DNA of 64,000 nt, from NCBI GenBank assembly GCA_936432065.2, contig OW386285.2, forward strand, positions 107,017,869 to 107,081,868. Reading direction: 5' to 3'. The number at the start of each line of letters is the position of its first letter. The stretch's first letter is position 1. Positions 22,221-33,747 of the stretch are shown here, piece by piece. The notes under the pieces were generated by a model. The model saw only the letters and a program-made list of their open reading frames with translations. It searched no databases and was not told where the DNA came from. The DNA comes from Rutpela maculata. Its lineage: Eukaryota > Arthropoda > Insecta > Coleoptera > Cerambycidae. The position numbers and the translations under genes are program-made.

Positions 22221-23299
22221 TTCAAACTTTTTTTGTTTAGAAATAAATTTAATTTCTGTAATTATTTGGCTCATTTTGAATTATGCTCGGTTCGTTTTGC
22301 CCAGTTGAACATTAAATACTTAAAAGCCTAAGTGATCTTCCTACCAGTAACTAGGACTTTTTAGCTGCTATACTTCGATTAACCTCCATCTAATATTCAC
22401 AGGATTAGAATGAATCAACTACTGGCGCTGAGAGAAGAACAGCAGACCCTACTAAACTCACCCGGCCATCGCCAGCGTTGCTTCAAATATATCAAAAAAC
22501 AACAAAACAACAAATACTACAAAAATTATTTATTATATTAATTAAAGGAAACTTTCCAATAAAATTTACACATCTCTGAAAAATATATTTAGTATGATTT
22601 TAGTATAGATCCATATAATATATAATTTTAGTTAGGTACCAATATTCTTACTGAATAAGAAGAAGAAGGAAGATATTCTAGATATGTAGAAATAAGAACG
22701 AGTGGAAGGTGAAATCGGGCGTGGCCGAGTATCATTCGTTTCGTAATAGTCTTATTAAGGACACCTTAATAACATTTTAAAAGAACTTTGATGTATCGCC
22801 TATTCTACATAAACTTCGCTCAAACCTGGCAGACACACTGTATATTGTAGTCTCCAATATCTTATGCATCTTTGTTTGCCGTGTGCTTAATCAAAAACCT
22901 TTTGCTGTAAAATAGAAGTTATCATGTTTAATAGGTTTTTGCAGTCGGCAACATTCGACTACACTCTATATTCGTTTCGTAGTAATCTTGTCAAAAATAC
23001 CTTAATAAAATTTAAATAACATTTTAAACTAAAGCCCCTAATCTACTATTTAAAAATAAATATCTTGTATTTCTACTTACATGATTGTTAAAAAAATATT
23101 ATTTTGGGTATTCAGCAGATAACTTTCAAAGAAACCATTAGTTCCTTTCATGATCTAAATCTAACCATAATATATCAACTAGAAGTTCCCCATAGAAATG
23201 GCTTGTTTACTACTTTCATACACTTACTGTATCTAACATTCAGTGTGAAAAACAAGAAAATAACCATTCTTTCTATGTACTGATGATCTAAGCCTGGTC
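22221..23299. other. No gene; a diverged local duplication
   Basis: A segment beginning CATTCGTTTCGTAATAGTC (about 22,732-22,810) recurs as ATATTCGTTTCGTAGTAATC (about 22,969-23,050), each followed by CTTAATAA-ATTT and an AACATTTTAAA phrase. Otherwise AT-rich with no open frame of note. Confidence 0.45.
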
Positions 23300-24480
23300 A
23301 TGCTAGTATGGTATAAGAAGCCTACCTTACGTGGCATTCTTTCTAGTATCTCTAGCCTTATCCAGAGGATACTCCATTATAATCAAACATTTGTTACATT
23401 TCAAAGCCAAAAACTACTAAAAAGCACAAAGACTAACAGGCTGAGCCGGGTGCAGAGACTGGCCTCCCTGGGAATTACAGGCGCAATGAAAAGCACCCCA
23501 ATAGCAGCCATGGAGACCCTATTAGACCTCCCTCCACTGAGTCTTGTGATTCAGAGGGAGGCCAGAATGGGAGCTTACAGGTTATAAAATTCTCAGAACC
23601 CGACTCTTCTTGGAGGCAGCTCGGGGCACATGAGGATAATTTGTAGCATTGTAGCGGATCCTCCATTGAGGATGAGGTCGGACTAAATGACACCAAAAAT
23701 TACATTCACTACCACCATTGGAGATAGGAAGGACAGGTGCTCCTGATGCTTTACGCAGCACTTCACTGTATTCCAGACAGAAATTCTGGCTATTCTCGAG
23801 TGTGTACGCGAGAATGTTAAACGACGATATGTGAACCAGCAGATTTCAATTGCATCAGACAGTCAGGCGGCACTTAAGGCACTAGCCTCTAACAAGGTGT
23901 CTTCCAGGCTGGTTTGGGACTGCCACGAAGAACTCAAAATTTTGGGTGAGCGGAACAGAGCCGTGACTTATCAGTATAGAGCGCAACGAAGAAGCTGACG
24001 AACTTGCTAGACAAGGAGAAGCTGATATATTCTATGGCCCAGAACCCGCGTTGGGCATCACAAAAGGCTCAGCCAGAAGGGTAATTAAGGACTGGGTCAA
24101 TAGAAAACACAACAACTACTGGGGAAATTTTCCATCAAATCGACAAGGGAAAATACTTATTAATGGACCATATTCAAAACAAACTGAAGAACTGCTCACA
24201 AAAAACAAGATCCAGTTGAGAACCATAACAGGTCTTCTGACGGGACTCTTCCCATTCTACATTTAATCGGAAAGTTTGCTGGCGACCTTAACTGCGGACT
24301 GTACGGTAAGGTATCAGAAACTGTAAAACATGTTATACATGACTGCGAGGCGTTGAACCGCAGAAGATCTACGGGCAAACACAAAAAGACCCGGAAACCA
24401 TTAAAATTCGTCAATTTTCAGACCTGTATCACGTTGTCAGTGATACAGGAATATTAAAATGGACAGTGTAAACTAATACA
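23300..24480 (+). pseudogene. RNase H-bearing non-LTR ORF2, 3' part
   Basis: The frame 23,300-23,587 reads RLSRVQRLASLGITGAM, then IAAMETLLDLPPLSLVIQ, the connection segment between reverse transcriptase and RNase H. After frame changes, SDSQAALKALASNKVSSRLV at about 23,858-23,915 is the second acidic strand of RNase HI, followed by WDCHEELKILGERN. A C-terminal stretch (24,051-24,266, RTITGLLTGL, then on to about 24,400 with a C-x-x-H-like remnant) completes ORF2. The gene is broken by several frameshifts. It is the same broad family as the minus-strand pseudogene at 26,275-28,040. Confidence 0.75.
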
Positions 24481-25683
24481 GAAAAGGGAGAGCACAATAA
24501 GTCCAAGAGGCTGCAGTGCCCTCGGAGTATTCTTTATAGACGAGCCCTAGGAGGAGGGGTTTTAGTCAGTTAGAGGCTGACACTCCAGTGAAGAATTTGC
24601 AGCATTCGAGAAAAAAAAATCCTTGCATATGTTTCGCTAAAAGTATGTCAGGTTTCCTCCTCGAGATAATTGTGTCAACGGCAATTTTTTGACCGTTGTG
24701 TTAACTACATATTATCGTGCTCCATTAGATTTTTTCCGTCATTTTTTTAGGGTGACCACCAAAGGTATAAAATCTCACTCACCGCATAATAAATAAAATA
24801 TTTCCTTCGACTTTCGACTTAAATCCCTCTAAAAATTGTACAACTGTTTTCATTCTCTTTATAATTCATCAGGAGAGATATATATATATATTCAATTCGA
24901 ACAAAAATTACTATTAAAAAAATAATAAGAAAATATTTTCATGTAAAAAACTGACAGGAAAGCGTTTATTTACTTGACAGATATAATATATTATTATACT
25001 AATGTTTTACAAAATTTTACGTGGCGATACTGCAAATGAAGAGCTCCTCTTTTTGCTAACTTCTTAAACGAGACCTGTGTATAAAAATGCATTAACTTTA
25101 TTCTAAGTCACGCTTTTTTTATTTCAGGAATGTCAGCTTTGCGAAATTGGTCGCAAGTTTTTTCAACTAGCTGTAATATTTATGAGTTCTATGCCAAGAA
25201 ATTTTGGGTTCGTGTCACTATGGGCGATCCATCGTGCTCATTGAGTCACTGAAGCTATATATGAGTTATAAATATGCACGATTACGATCATAGTTTGATT
25301 TAACAACACTTCAATAATAAGAACTACGAGATGTCTACATATATGTGGTCGTGCGTATCTTAAACCATGGTCTAATTAACAATTTTTACTTCACGAAATG
25401 ACTTGGCTTTGTTAAAAATCTTTTATCATAAAAAAACGTTGCTTTGAAGAAATTTGATAGTTTGCAGCAGATTGTTCAGCCTGAATTTTTTTTTATCTCA
25501 AAATTATAACTGATACATAGTAAACGACAGTTAAACTATGGTGTCTATTCAGATTCAACAAAATGAAATTACTTCGTGTTAGATAATAAAACTGGCTGAC
25601 TATTCAATTTAATATACAATGATTTAGTGAATTCGTTACTAAGTTGGACCAACAGAATCAATATTTATTAAAAGTGGTTGAAA
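24481..25683. other. AT-rich DNA without a recognisable gene
   Basis: A pyrimidine tract ending in TTTCAG near 25,128 could serve as a 3' splice site, but the DNA after it gives no recognisable exon. No other feature is supported. Confidence 0.45.
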
Positions 25684-25690
25684 AATACAG

Positions 25691-25886
25691 GCACGGTAGC
25701 CCAGCGGGCTAAAGCGTGAGGTGGCGACCACGCTTGGTCGCACTGTCTGTAGTGTATTGAATTGTATCCCTAACACTAGCAATGATGGTGGGTAATGGAT
25801 ACTATCTGCGTTTGTTCAAATGTATAACCCCCTCTCAGACAGTCTTGGCTTTGGATTTGGGGATTTATGAATGATGTGTTTATGTT
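25691..25886 (+). mobile_element. tRNA-derived SINE, degenerate copy
   Basis: It is flanked by a 7-bp repeat AATACAG at 25,684-25,690 and 25,887-25,893. The head GCACGGTAGCCCAGCGGGCT carries an A-box-like motif; the B box is damaged. The tail TCTGCGTTTG, then a TGTATAACCCCCTCT and CTTGGCTTTGGATTTGGGG segment, is shared with the copy at 26,819-27,041. It has no A-rich tail. Confidence 0.75.
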
Positions 25887-26818
25887 AATACAGGAGCCTT
25901 ATACTTGACGCAGAGAAGAATACTATTTTAAGGTATAAAAAATAATTTTATAGTGAATTTTGATAAATCTTTCAGGCACACATAGCTCTCACCCTGGAGT
26001 ATGAGTCCGATTTCCAGTTGAGGTACTGTGATTTTTTCGGAAAAGAAAATTAATTCTAGTAAACTTGGATAGTGGGTGAGCGTATCTTCTCTTGAAATGT
26101 GTAGCCTTCCCAACACAAGATAACTTGAGATCTTCTGGGACAAAGGTGGTGTGTTACTGTTACTATTATCGTTAGTGATGCCGTTGTAGATGTAGATTAT
26201 TTAAGGGATCGCTTAGCCCCGAGTTAGCCTTTTTTCACTTCGACCTAAAAGGTCTTTGTTGAGTTACCCTACAACTAGTTGTTGCCCAGGATTCCAAGAC
26301 TTTTTGCAAAGCTTGTGATTTTCTTGGGAGCTAATTTTCCTATGTCTTCAGGTGTTAATTCCGCCTGTTCTAGGTACTTTAGCCTAATGCGGATTAGTAC
26401 CTTGCATTCACAAAGTATATGTTCCGCAGTCTCAGTTGCAGCTTCACAGTATCTGCATTTGTCATCTTCTGCCATACCCACGTTCTTGAGATGATTCAGT
26501 GCATGTAATTGCCCATTAGGTATGTACATTGACGTAGCGCGAGAGATATGACAACACTGCAGAGCAAACTCGTCCGTCCGCGAAGATCTCAGCTCTCAGT
26601 TATTTCATTTCAGCCAGCTGGCACACGCGATGTTGTAATTCTGACTCCCTATACCTAGCCCGCCACTACACATAATGTATCTCAAGAGGCAATGGTCAGT
26701 TAGAAGGCCTGTGATCAGCTTTAAGTCGGACTCTCCAAGTTCGAGAAGCCTTGTGGCATTCTTTGTTGAATAGGTTTTAAACTTTTTCGCTTGTCTTTGG
26801 CCTGGAGTATTCCTCCAG

Positions 26819-27041
26819 GCGCGGTAGCTCAATCGGTTAAGGCGTATTGAGTGGCGAATATGCTGATCAACTGCCTACCGGGCTCTGGGTTCGACCCCCA
26901 GCCCCGGTATTGACAACACCGGTGGGTGTGGATGTATGTCTGCGTTTTTCCAAAATGTGTAACCCCCTTCTGCACAGCCTTGGCTATGGATTTGGGGGTT
27001 GTCTACTATCTACTATTCTATCTGTGGTGTGTTTTTTTATG
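26819..27041 (+). mobile_element. tRNA-derived SINE, well-preserved head
   Basis: GCGGTAGCTCAATCGGTTAAG is a good pol III A box in a tRNA-like D arm, and TGGGTTCGACCCCCAG about 65 bases later is a near-perfect B box in a T arm. The non-tRNA body, with CTGCGTTTTTCC, CTTGGCTATGGATTTGGGG and a TATG end, matches the SINE at 25,691. It interrupts the RNase H retroelement, and the host reading resumes on each side. The target duplication is not clear. The open frame 26,847-27,095 is spurious. Confidence 0.8.
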
Positions 27042-27457
27042 TTTAGTAGGACTTCTTTTGTTCCTTTTCCCATTTTTGGACCTCCTCCGTTATAGATAAC
27101 CCACAGAACGATTCGGGTCCAAAAAATGGAGCTTCAGCCCCTTTTCTTGCGAGGCTATCAGAAAATTCGTTACTTTCTATTCCCTCATGCCCTGGCACCC
27201 ATATCAAGGTAACTTTGTTGTTTTTTGCCAGTTGCTTCAGAGATTGTCTGCAATCCCAGGCAAATTTAGTCTCGAAGGTATAGGACCTGAGAGCCTTTAG
27301 TGCTGCCTGGCTATCTGAAAGTATATAATAGATCTTTGCCTTTTGAGTGTCTCTGTTTAGGAATTCCTAGACACCCTGATCTATAGCATAGATTTCTGCC
27401 TGGAAGATGGTTGGGGTGTTACCAAGGGCTTTAGATAACCTGCATTTAGGCCCCGCT

Positions 27458-27734
27458 CATGGGCGGATCCAGGAGCTCCCTAAGGGGGGGGGGGGGGGCA
27501 CTTGCACAAATTGACAAATACTGAAAAGTACCTGATAAAAAAAACAAGTAGCAAAATCAATAATTTATTTTATAGTAGTTTATACAACCTTTATAAAATT
27601 ACTTTGCTACTTGGAAATGGTGTAGCGGCGCCGCCGGACCGGACATTTCAGATTTTCGCACAACACAAGGAAGGCCCAAGGGGGGCACCCATTGGGGGCA
27701 CCTATTGCCCCCCCCCCCCTTGAATCCGCGCCTG
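27458..27734. mobile_element. 277-bp hAT-type MITE with G/C-run ends
   Basis: The left end CATGGGCGGATCCAGG and the right end reading CAGGCGCGGATTCAAGG on the minus strand are imperfect inverted repeats. Each is followed by a run of 12 or more G (left) or C (right). The flanks GCCCCGCT (27,450-27,457) and GCCCTGCT (27,735-27,742) are an 8-bp duplication with one mismatch. It lies inside the non-LTR RNase H pseudogene. The open frames on both strands here are spurious. Confidence 0.8.
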
Positions 27735-28040
27735 GCCCTGCTACGCCCACATCTGTGTACCAAATGGGTGACTCTTTCTCCAACCGCAGTACTTCGACCT
27801 GCTCGCGTGACGGCTTTCAATCAACACATCAAACGGGCATGCCTGATTGGCATTGAGTCCGTGTGCTTGGTCATGGATTCGAATCGGATTAGCTCCAGAA
27901 TCCTTAAATGACCAACCAGGTCGCCTGGTCTGACTTTAAGTGCCTGATGCAGCCTTAGGGCACTAAGTGCTACCTCCTTCCTTACATGCAAATTCAGAGG
28001 AAGTAAGTCCAGCTTTGCCTCCATCCGGTACCGTTATAGC

Positions 28041-29142
28041 TATTAATTATCTCCTTCCCTTTTCCTCCCAAATTTTAGATTATCTGCTCTACCTCTAAAC
28101 AGTATTCATTTGAACTGGGATATCACATATTGCGAAGTATATCAAGCTTAACAAAAGGGCCAACAGTAATAATCGTATTTTTTTAAATCACTAAATGGCA
28201 AGGCTATTTAACGTGGTATAGAAATATCATTAAAATTAAAAGTTCTAAGATTGAAATCACCAGTACATGTAAATACTTAGTAATATGTCATGATTACTAT
28301 TATTGTTAAATTTGTTTTAATAAGAATATATTCTACAACCCTCGTATTCTGATGAACATTGATTTATAATGATTGTGAGCCCATAAAACATCTTAATTAA
28401 AAATTTGAAAAACAATTAGCGTTGCCTAATAATTAAAAAGACTTATTCTCATTAGATAAGATAGGTATTATTTGAAACAACTGTCAGTTAGTACAGTAAT
28501 AATTTTTATTTCGGTGTTAAGATTTTAAATCAGAGTTACCACACGAGTCGTAAATAAAAGCTTACATAATTTGTTATGTCGAAATGCATTCTTGTTATTT
28601 TTAGAAGTATTTGATTTGACCCGAATGTATTTTTAATTCAATCAAATCCAGATATATTTATTATTCGATGGTGCTAATAAGTTCAAAAGAACCGAACGTG
28701 ATTATTTCATGGATGTTTGGGAACTCCATTAAGTGGGGTATTTATAATTATTTAACTAAACCGTCCAGATGGTGGTAGTTCTTATAAATATACTGTGGAA
28801 TATATGAAAATATGATTCTAAAATAAGAATACTGATAAGTAAGAGTTCTGAGAAATAATATTATACGATTGGCCAAATACTGCCACTAGTTAGTGTCCTA
28901 TTTGTGCTCTTTTGTACCGTATGTAAAATGTCAGAATTCTACATTTTTTTTAAATATTGAAATATAAAATTGTTTCGCCAACTTTACGGGAATGAAACAG
29001 TTCTGTTTTTTTTTAAAATCTTCTGTTTTGTGCCACATAAATCAATGTGATATTTTATTATAATCTAGTTCCTAGAGAAAAAATAAAGGCAAAAGCTAGA
29101 ATAAAATAATCCGTATGTTAATTTTTGCACAGAAGTAGATTC
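28041..29142. other. AT-rich DNA without a recognisable gene
   Basis: No open frame of note and no repeat boundary was found by eye. Confidence 0.5.
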
Positions 29143-29144
29143 TA

Positions 29145-29532
29145 AGGGCCGGTTTTATAGGTACAGTTTAAACCTAAGTTTAACTAGAAGATTCTGTTGA
29201 GGTTCGAAATAATAGTAAATAGCGTGTTTAGCAAAGTGTTTATTAAGCACACTCATCAAACAGAAAATTAACAAGAACCTTTTAACTAGAACTCAAAAAG
29301 ACGCTTCTCACAGCAGCTTTTTTACTACAAAAATCATTCGATAACTATCGATAATAATTCAATAACAACTATCAATACCACAGAATCTTTATTAAAATTT
29401 AATTAATAATTTCCTATTTGATGAATGTGCCTAATACACACTTTGCTAAATACGCTATTTACTTTTCTTTCGGACCTCAACAGAATCTTCTAGTTAAACT
29501 TAGGTTTAAACTGTACCTATAAAACCGGCCCT
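29145..29532. mobile_element. 388-bp MITE with about 130-bp inverted repeats
   Basis: AGGGCCGGTTTTATAGGTAC at 29,145 pairs with the reverse complement ending at 29,532. Pairing continues through TTTAAACCTAAGTTTAACTAG and on to an ATCAAA phrase about 130 bp inward. TA flanks both ends (29,143-29,144; 29,533-29,534), consistent with a Tc1/mariner-type target, though TTA/TAA cannot be excluded. No coding capacity. Confidence 0.85.
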
Positions 29533-29919
29533 TAGTAGTGGAAAAGTATAAAAAAGTTCTTAAGGATACAGCGGTTGCAGCATAAAACAAAATGACGCCA
29601 AACTCGTAAATATTGTTTTTTTGGAAGTAACTCTTTTTTAAAATACGAAAAACTCAAAGAACAGTAGAGGTAAAAATTCTAGGGCACAATATTTTACACA
29701 GAAATTACCAAAAATTTTCGACATGCAACCCTTTTCCTCGTAAAATAAGAACCAATGTTATGGGGTCAGAAAAAATCAAGCGGGTTGAATTTTAGACAGT
29801 AAGTAGTTTCGCAGTAGCGTATCGCCAATGAATCTGGCATCATCGGGAGATTATTATATTTCAAAATATAACATTTACACTTAGAAAATTAACTTATTTT
29901 CAAAAACCTTCAAGAGTTA

Positions 29920-30191
29920 TATAGCGACTATAGCGACTCACTCACTGGAAATCGAGAAGTTCCAAATGCGAGAAGTTTCCATGGAGTCGCTAAGAAACAA
30001 AAAGGAAAACTCGATCCATAATGGAGAAGTTTCCATGGAGTCACTAAGAAAAATAAAAAACATTCGATATAAAAATATAATATCAATATACTTAAAAAAT
30101 ACTCAAATCACATAAAATATGAACATGTATTAAAAACAAATATAAGTATATTTACTTCGATTTTAATTTTATTTATAGCGATAACGCTATA
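29920..30191 (+). repeat. 5' LTR of the CsRn1-like element
   Basis: It begins TATAGCG and ends CGCTATA, so the terminal bases are inverted copies. It contains a direct repeat of GAGAAGTTTCCATGGAGTC at about 29,968 and 30,022. The start is fixed by the AGTTA duplication; the end is fixed by comparison with 31,256-31,295. Confidence 0.65.
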
Positions 30192-30195
30192 AATT

Positions 30196-30212
30196 TGGTG
30201 ACCCCGACGTGA
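30196..30212 (+). promoter_or_regulatory. Primer-binding site complementary to tRNA-Trp
   Basis: TGGTGACCCCGACGTGA lies 5 bases after the LTR. It is the complement of the conserved 3' end of animal tRNA-Trp including CCA, as known for the CsRn1 clade. Confidence 0.75.
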
Positions 30213-30474
30213 TAAATATATACAAGAAGAGATTCAATATATCAACTACCGTTATAAATTGACCATTTTATGAAGAGAAGAATTTTCCCGATGAATTTTG
30301 AATAGAGGTTCCAAATTTGAATAGACGTTCCTATAATTTATCGTAATTTCCTAATTCAATCAACTGAAGTTGTACATTACAAGTACTGTCATCTGTCGGT
30401 GAGTGAGTTAAAGTACATTCCCTTTTTTATCTAAGAGAGTAATCAATCAATCAATCAATCACAATCGATTAGTT

Positions 30475-31251
30475 ATGCAAGGACAACCTTCAGACGAGGA
30501 TTTTCCTCAAACCCATTATGTCACCTCTGTCAAATTACCCCCATTCTGGAAATCAAAACCAGAAATTTGGTTTACCCAGATCGAATCACAGTTTTCTGTT
30601 GCAAAAATTGTCAATGACAAGAAAAAGTATGATCAGGTTATAGCTAATTTGCCATTAGATGTGATAGATAATATATACGATATAATATCTAATCCCCCGG
30701 AAACGGATCTCTATATAAATTTAAAGAAAGTTTTAATTTCACGTTTATCATCGAGTGAGGAAAAACGTCTGAATGATCTGTTATCAGGTTCCCAAATGGG
30801 CGATCTCAAACCTTCAGATTTCTATAGATCCATGCTGAATATGGTTGGAGGATTCAGCATGGTTAGTCAAGATTTATTGATAAAGCTATGGAAAAGACGT
30901 TTACCTCAAACAGTATATATTGCCATTACAGCTTCAGGGAAAACAGACACAAAAGAGATTCTAGATATTGCAGATCAGATCTGGGAGTCCTGTCAAAATT
31001 CAATGGTTGCATCGTACTCCAAAAATCCTCTTGACTCTGAGTCAACCCCGTTATCAGATTTAACTACTACTATCAAAAATTTTTCAATCACTTTTCATGA
31101 TTCAATTAATCAAGTATTACAAAAACAAGAAATTTTTAATTCTCGATTAAACTCTTTAGAATCCAGACTTTCCAATCAATCCTTCGAGCCTCAACCTTCT
31201 ACTTCATGCTGCAACAATTGCAAAAGTAGAAGCAATTCACAAAATTGCTAA
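30475..31251 (+). CDS. CsRn1-type Gag, intact 258-residue frame
   Basis: An uninterrupted frame from the ATG at 30,475. The N-terminal half VKLPPFWKSKPEIWFTQIES, then KKYDQVIANLPLDVIDNIYD, is the capsid-like gag domain seen in arthropod CsRn1/Kabuki-type elements (structural role: packaging element RNA in particles). A following stretch with SSSEEKRLNDLLSG and GDLKPSDFYRSML fits the major homology-like region. The C-terminus is serine-rich and ends with a C-x2-C pair (SCCNNCK) just before the stop, so the usual zinc-binding motif is cut off. No protease or polymerase follows. The frame has no lesion, which is unusual for such a truncated element; recent insertion or retained use are both possible. 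Confidence 0.75.
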   Translation: MQGQPSDEDFPQTHYVTSVKLPPFWKSKPEIWFTQIESQFSVAKIVNDKKKYDQVIANLPLDVIDNIYDIISNPPETDLYINLKKVLISRLSSSEEKRLNDLLSGSQMGDLKPSDFYRSMLNMVGGFSMVSQDLLIKLWKRRLPQTVYIAITASGKTDTKEILDIADQIWESCQNSMVASYSKNPLDSESTPLSDLTTTIKNFSITFHDSINQVLQKQEIFNSRLNSLESRLSNQSFEPQPSTSCCNNCKSRSNSQNC

Positions 31252-31300
31252 ATTAAAACTTCGATTTTAATTTTATTTATAGCTATAACGCTATAAGTTA

Positions 31301-32760
31301 CCCTATAGAATGTTCAATAATTGTATAAAAACTTAATTAAAAGGGTATAAATAAAATTAAAAAATAAATACCTATCTTTTATTTGCACGGAGCACGTATG
31401 TACTAAGTTTCATTTGTATTCATGTTCTGTTGTTTTCATGTTTCTTTTTTTATTTGCTCATAATACCTGCACATATGATTAAAATAATGTTTATGATTTC
31501 CCATTTCTAAGAGCTAAACGATTAAAGACAGATATTGTAATCAATGTAATCAATGGCTAAAAGTATCCGTGTTGTTTCCTTAACTCCGTGTGGTTTGATA
31601 ATTCGTCCATGAAATTGGCAATTGGATTTAAAAAATTAATCCTCTTTTCATTTATTCTGAGAACACCTTTGTATTTATAAGGCGGTCGGTTAGTGCCAAA
31701 ATATGAACATATTTTTTTTAAACGAAGACACAATTAAGAACAATTTAATTCTGTTGATGTTCAAAACACGAACCACCGTTCTAATATATCCACGTGCTCT
31801 TGTCACTTCGGTGGTGACGACGCCAAATCTCATTTCTTCCTTAACTCTTGCACTTGCTTCATTAATTCTCCTGGTAAGGTGGTCCATGAGTTATTTCAAC
31901 TTCATAATCAAGTTCTTTAATTCGTCTTCAGACGTGAATATCGAGAAGTGTCAAGTCTGAAGACTCGCTGGCCAAGATATCTAAAAAGGTCGATATCTCC
32001 AAATTTGTCATACTTTGTATAATGGTTTTATAAGTCTTAAATCTCTATGACCCTCTTAAAACTTTCTATCGATGTCCAAGCACCTTTCCTTAACGTAGTT
32101 AGAAGTATGTATGTAGTATGTAGATACGCGATAATAATGAAACATTTTGCACTTTATTATCTCAGAATATTTTCTCTCACTATGTAGAGGCACTGAAAGA
32201 GCTAAAAAAGTTTTGTAAAATATTGAACCACCTTTAAAGATAACAAGGTTATTAAAAATTATTCAATAAAACTTCACGCAGTCGCCCAGATAATTGGACA
32301 AATTATCTAAAAAATAGTTATTGAGGTCTCGGTCAGTGTAAAAATGTAAAATGTAAAATGTAAAAATGAATAAATAATTAAACTAAACATGCTTTTATCG
32401 ATATTAGGTAATAAGGTCCTATTAACCACGAGATCGAGTGAAGTTTTATTTCATAATTTTTTTATTTAGGTACCTTTTTTTTTGGCGGTAGCGGTGGTTA
32501 AATTTTTCATATTTTTTTTTACTACCAGCTCTTAATCTACCGGAATACTAGGGACAATGATTAGACGCTTTGTTGTATTATGACACAACGCGCTCAACTG
32601 TTCTACAGAGGTCAAATAATACATGTAATACGTGTCTGCTGGAAACAGGAAAAGTTTTCAGTTTAAACAATAGTAATATTGTTGAAATAAACAATTCTAG
32701 TTCCTTTTTTATACGATAGTTGGACATTAGAGTCGAGAACAGTGTTTTGTATTTTTGTCA
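31301..32760. other. AT-rich DNA without a recognisable gene
   Basis: A 65-codon minus-strand frame and an 85-codon plus-strand frame overlap at 31,690-31,960 without recognisable motifs. A short AAAATGTAAAATGTAAAATG repeat lies near 32,340. Confidence 0.5.
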
Positions 32761-32891
32761 TGTTAATAATATGGTTTTCCGTAGAATGGTTACATATATT
32801 GTAAGTTGGCTGTTACTGAATGTTTATCATAGTGTTATTAAATGTCTCATTCAAAGTTTTTTCCTTATTGGCCACTGTATAATTCTAACAG

Positions 32892-32907
32892 ATTATGGGC
32901 CCAGTGG
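32892..32907 (+). promoter_or_regulatory. Copia primer-binding site
   Basis: ATTATGGGCCCAGTGG starts 2 bases after the 5' LTR; a TTATGGGCCCAG core is the usual site in insect Copia elements, where an internal tRNA-iMet fragment primes. Confidence 0.65.
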
Positions 32908-32979
32908 TGAATTAATTTCAATTAAGGAAATCGAAAAAGTGAAGTGACAGGTTGGCAGGTTTAAAAGAACTAATTAAAA

Positions 32980-33747
32980 AATGGGAGATGAAGTTGAAAT
33001 GAAATACAGAATTCCTTTGTTCGACGGAACCTGGAAATTCTGAATTGAAACTCTTTTATTGGAGCTCGATCTACTTAATCTGGCGAAAGAAAAGTATATG
33101 GTAAAGTTCGAAGAAGCAGATGAACTGATGACCAAGCAACTGAAAGAGAAGCAACTGGATGATTTAAAGAAACGTGACCGTAAATGACAATCTCAAATTA
33201 TTCAAAGAGTGGCTGACAGTCATCTTGAATATGTCAAGGATAAAAACAGTGCATTTGAAATTTGATTCGGTCGCCACTGTCGGAAACTTTTGAACGAAGA
33301 GGAATTGCTAGTCACTTGTTGATTCGGAAGGCTCTTCTGACTCTAAAATTTTACTCTGTGGATGAAATTCTAGCTAATCGTTATCTCAAATTTGATAAGT
33401 TAGTACGTGAACTTCGCTCGGCTGGTGCGAATCTAGAAGAATCGGACGTAGTGTGTCACTTATTACTTACAATGCCTTCGCAATACAATACGGCGGTTAC
33501 AGCGCTTGAAACACTGACAATGGATAAGTTGACACTGAGTTTCGTAAAGAATCGTTACCTGGATGAGGAATCGAAGAAGAAAGATTCAAGTCGAGGAGGT
33601 GGGAGTGAATCTCAGTCGCCTACTACATTTGTGTCGCATTATCGGAAACCATTAATTGCTAGAAGAAACTCTATGCCTGGGGGAGAGCAAAAATTCCGTT
33701 TTCCTTTTAAATGTTACAAATGTGGTGAAAAGACACAAAAGAACTGA
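32980..33747 (+). pseudogene. Copia Gag pseudogene
   Basis: It begins MGDEVEMKYRIPLFDGTWKF, the standard Copia gag opening, and hits a stop at once. The reading continues as LLLELDLLNLAKEKYMVKF, then LDDLKKRDRK with another stop, then SQIIQRVADSHLEYVKDKNS. After a small frame change the long frame 33,262-33,747 carries LSETFERRGIASHLLIRKAL, the RELRSAGANLEESDVVCHLLLTMP-type gag core, and ends in an incomplete zinc knuckle CYKCGEKTQKN, where CCHC would be expected. Protease, integrase and reverse transcriptase are gone. Confidence 0.85.

Larger units (their letters stand above)
26275..28040 (-). pseudogene. RNase H-bearing non-LTR ORF2, 3' part, split by a SINE and a MITE
   Basis: On the minus strand, 28,024-27,821 reads LDLLPLNLHVRKEVALSALRL, the connection segment. 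After the MITE (27,458-27,734), FQAEIYAID, then LSDSQAALKALRSYTFET, WDCRQSL and WVPGHEGIESNEFSDSLA (27,415-27,130) give RNase HI with its E, D and final DSLA aspartate visible, although a stop lies between the first two. After the SINE (26,819-27,041), YRAWRNTPGQRQAK and LKLITGLLTDH (26,832-26,605) lead to CRYCEAATETAEHILCEC (26,529-26,275), the C-x2-C-x8-H-x4-C zinc knuckle at the end of ORF2. The N-terminal endonuclease and reverse transcriptase are absent. Apart from the insertions and a few stops the copy is well preserved. Confidence 0.85.
29920..31295 (+). mobile_element. CsRn1-like Ty3/Gypsy element reduced to 5' LTR, gag and LTR end
   Basis: A 5' LTR (29,920-30,191), a primer-binding site matching the 3' end of tRNA-Trp, one gag frame, and about 40 bp of the 3' LTR end are bounded by the 5-bp repeat AGTTA (29,915-29,919; 31,296-31,300). 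The LTR end CGATTTTAATTTTATTTATA is shared by both ends. Pol and most of the 3' LTR are deleted between the end of gag and about 31,256. A tRNA-Trp primer is characteristic of the CsRn1 clade. The intact target duplication shows the loss was internal. Confidence 0.75.

Noticed and set aside
25110..25260. A pyrimidine tract plus TTTCAG that could start a host exon
   Set aside because: The DNA after it shows no recognisable protein and no good donor site; such tracts are frequent in AT-rich DNA.
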